Shown here piece by piece: positions 62,093 to 64,000 of a stretch of 64,000 nt of DNA. Made by a program: the position numbers and the translations under genes. Under the pieces are notes generated by a model. It had not been told where the DNA came from and did no database searches. It worked only from the letters and a program-made list of their open reading frames with translations. The stretch comes from Phycisphaerales bacterium (GTDB lineage: Bacteria > Planctomycetota > Phycisphaerae > Phycisphaerales > UBA1924): positions 1 through 64,000 of the forward strand of contig JAIEUA010000002.1 in NCBI GenBank assembly GCA_019744815.1. Direction: 5' to 3'. How positions within the stretch are numbered: the stretch's first letter is position 1; the number at the start of each line of letters is the position of its first letter.

Positions 62093-64000
62093 TCACGCCG
62101 CCTTGCGCTTCCGCGTCGCCATCTCGGTGATGCGGTCCGCGACCAGGGGCCTCCCGAAGAGGTAGCCCTGGGCAAAGTGGCAGTCCATCGCCTGCAGCGA
62201 CGCGATCTGCTCCGGCGTCTCCACGCCCTCGGCAACCACCGCCATGCCCAGGTTGTACGCCAGCGCGATCACCGCGTGCACCAGCGCCGACCGCTCGCGG
62301 CTCAGGCTCGCGCTCGCGATGAACGAGCGGTCCAGCTTCACCACATCCAGCGGGAACTCGTGCAGCGTCGACAGCGACGAATACCCCGTTCCAAAGTCGT
62401 CGAGCGACAGCCCGAACCCCGCGGCCTTCAGCCGCTCGAGCGCGGCGACCGCGGTCTTGTGATCGCGCACGATCGCGGTCTCGGTGATCTCCAGCGTGAT
62501 CGACGCCGGGCTGATCGCGTGCCGCTCCGCGATCGCCAGCAGCCGATCCGGCAGCGTGCTGTTGGCCAGCAGCACCCGCGAGATGTTGATGGCCACCTTG
62601 GGAGCGGCGATACCGAGCGTCCGCTGCCACTCGGCGAGCTGCGCGCACGCCGTCTGCGTCACCCAGTCGGTGATCGCGCCGATCGAGCCCGACTCCTCCC
62701 CGATGGGGATGAACTCGACGGGCGACACCCGCCCGAACCGCGGATGGTTCCAGCGCACCAGCGCCTCCACACTCACCATCTCGCCGCTCTCGACACGGAC
62801 GACCGGCTGGTACAGCAATTCGAGCTCGCCTCGTGCGATCGCGGTGCGCAGGTCCTGATCGAGCGAGGCCCGCCGCAGGATCCGCTCCCGCATCGCGGTA
62901 TCGAACACGACGTAGCGTCCCTTGCCCGCGGCCTTCGCCTCGTACATCGCGGTGTCGGCGTCGCGGAGGATCTCCGTCGCACGCTCATAGCGAGCGTCGC
63001 CGCGCACCACGCCGATGCTCGCGGTGCTGATGACTTCCTGCCCAGCGATCTGGTGCGGGGCCTCAAGAGCGGCGACCAACCGGCTCGCGACGCGGTCCGA
63101 GTCGTCGATCTGGTGCAGGCTCTCAAGCAGCACGACGAACTCGTCGCCGCCCAGGCGCGCGGGCGTGAACCCCGAGCCGCGTCCCGGCGCCTCGCCGGCG
63201 CGGAGCACCGAGCGCAGCCGGGCCGCGACGCTGCGCAGCAACTCGTCCCCCGCCTCGTGCCCCATGGTGTCGTTGATGATCTTGAACCGGTCAAAGTCGA
63301 GGAAGAGCACGGCGTAGCCGTAGTTCCCCGCGGCGTTGGAACGCGCCAGCACGTTGTCGATCTGCTCGGTGATCATCGCCCGGTTGGGCAAGCCGGTGAG
63401 CTTGTCGGTCAGCACCATCGCGCTCAGCTCGCGGGTCCGCTCGCCCACCTGACGCTCGAGCTCCTCGCGATAGCGCCGCGACTGCTCGATCCGCCGCAGG
63501 AAGAGCACCACGCCGCCGATCGCGATCACGCCGAAGCCCGCGATGACCGCATAGGACATGTTGGTGCCCCAGCGGATCGACTCGACCTCGTTGGAGCCGT
63601 AGAACGCTTCGTCCGGCCGGGCCCGCCAGAGCTTCCAAGACGCCGCACCTTCCTGAAAGGACAGTGCCGTGACGTTGGAGTAGAGCCGGCCTTCCACCGG
63701 ACGATCGGCCCGCACATCCGGCAGATGGTCCGCCGCTTGGCTGACCTGGTTCTTCTTGGGCCTGCCCAGAGCGATGTACGAGTGCTCTCCGGCGTGGATC
63801 GCGTACTCCGCGTCGGGCAGCAGATCCTGCAACACCGCGGTGAGGACCACGGCCGAAATGCAGCCCTTCAGCGTCCCGTCGGGCCCGTAGAACGGCACCG
63901 AGAAGACCAACCCGCTGCGATCCTGGTCATCGGGCTTCGACGGGCTGTACCGCGTGTTGTCGCAGGTGATGACCTCCGGCCCGGCGAGGATCGGGTACTC
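62093..64000 (-). CDS. GGDEF-EAL cyclic-di-GMP protein with sensor domain (5' end outside window)
   Basis: The open frame runs past the window edge, so at least 635 residues are present and the start is missing. Visible order: part of an extracytoplasmic sensor domain (GLVFSVPFYGPDGTLKGCIS), a transmembrane segment (SYAVIAGFGVIAIGGVVLFL), a coiled linker, a GGDEF domain with intact RLGGDEFVVLLE, then an EAL domain with SVEALVRWNHP and LSLDDFGTGYSSL. Both catalytic motifs look intact, so it could both make and break cyclic-di-GMP. It links an external signal to second-messenger level and may control surface behaviour. Confidence 0.93.
   Translation of the reverse strand, partial: EYPILAGPEVITCDNTRYSPSKPDDQDRSGLVFSVPFYGPDGTLKGCISAVVLTAVLQDLLPDAEYAIHAGEHSYIALGRPKKNQVSQAADHLPDVRADRPVEGRLYSNVTALSFQEGAASWKLWRARPDEAFYGSNEVESIRWGTNMSYAVIAGFGVIAIGGVVLFLRRIEQSRRYREELERQVGERTRELSAMVLTDKLTGLPNRAMITEQIDNVLARSNAAGNYGYAVLFLDFDRFKIINDTMGHEAGDELLRSVAARLRSVLRAGEAPGRGSGFTPARLGGDEFVVLLESLHQIDDSDRVASRLVAALEAPHQIAGQEVISTASIGVVRGDARYERATEILRDADTAMYEAKAAGKGRYVVFDTAMRERILRRASLDQDLRTAIARGELELLYQPVVRVESGEMVSVEALVRWNHPRFGRVSPVEFIPIGEESGSIGAITDWVTQTACAQLAEWQRTLGIAAPKVAINISRVLLANSTLPDRLLAIAERHAISPASITLEITETAIVRDHKTAVAALERLKAAGFGLSLDDFGTGYSSLSTLHEFPLDVVKLDRSFIASASLSRERSALVHAVIALAYNLGMAVVAEGVETPEQIASLQAMDCHFAQGYLFGRPLVADRITEMATRKRKAA

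Overview
The window is a strongly GC-rich chromosomal segment that looks like a member of the Phycisphaerae (Planctomycetota). The evidence is: five secreted proteins with the paired C-terminal GC-type dockerin module typical of that group; a PEP-CTERM-like sorting tail; a DUF1559-style pseudopilin; LptB, implying an LPS outer membrane; and dense short palindromic repeats of the kind that litter planctomycete genomes. No rRNA, tRNA, CRISPR array, IS element, integrase or phage cluster was seen. Most genes are single or in two- to four-gene runs on both strands.

Layout. 0-8 kb: TetR regulator with a perfect palindromic operator, secreted S74-chaperone protein, two DinB-fold proteins, ankyrin protein, and a retron-like reverse transcriptase (minus strand) whose upstream region folds into five consecutive hairpins. 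8-12 kb: TPP riboswitch and thiC, with an SD-masking hairpin in the leader; a WapI-like protein translationally coupled to an unknown partner; first small two-helix membrane protein. 12-18.7 kb: exported beta-carbonic anhydrase, exported Ntn hydrolase plus YtcJ-like amidohydrolase operon, two more small two-helix membrane proteins, VOC protein. 18.7-28 kb: lipoprotein, asparaginase, beta-propeller dockerin protein, CpcT-like protein, double FKBP, a repeat-flanked solitary DNA methyltransferase, CheY-like regulator, NTF2-like membrane protein.

28-42.6 kb: secreted subtilase, PEGA lipoprotein, lptB, small membrane proteins, aldehyde dehydrogenase, PAS-LuxR regulator, membrane-anchored MsrB-MsrA fusion, SOUL protein, AhpD-like protein, astacin with dockerins, CBS/CNNM protein. 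42.6-52.9 kb, all plus strand: matrixin-like protease and Ig-like protein, both ending in dockerins followed by terminators with identical stems; PEP-CTERM-like protein; then DUF4331, DUF4198, HupE/UreJ and a pseudopilin, which may form a metal-uptake and surface group. 52.9-64 kb: amidohydrolase, another dockerin protein, pheT divergent from an Hsp70, FAD oxidoreductase, SUI1 protein, small PLDc_N protein, and a GGDEF-EAL protein cut by the window end.

The items most worth follow-up are the retron-like RT with its structured upstream region, the riboswitch whose P3 region carries a dispersed repeat also found inside thiC, the paralogous small membrane proteins beside promoter-bearing repeats, and several families of palindromic repeats, two of which sit in frame inside genes. 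All functional calls are from reading the sequence and known family signatures; no database search was run.
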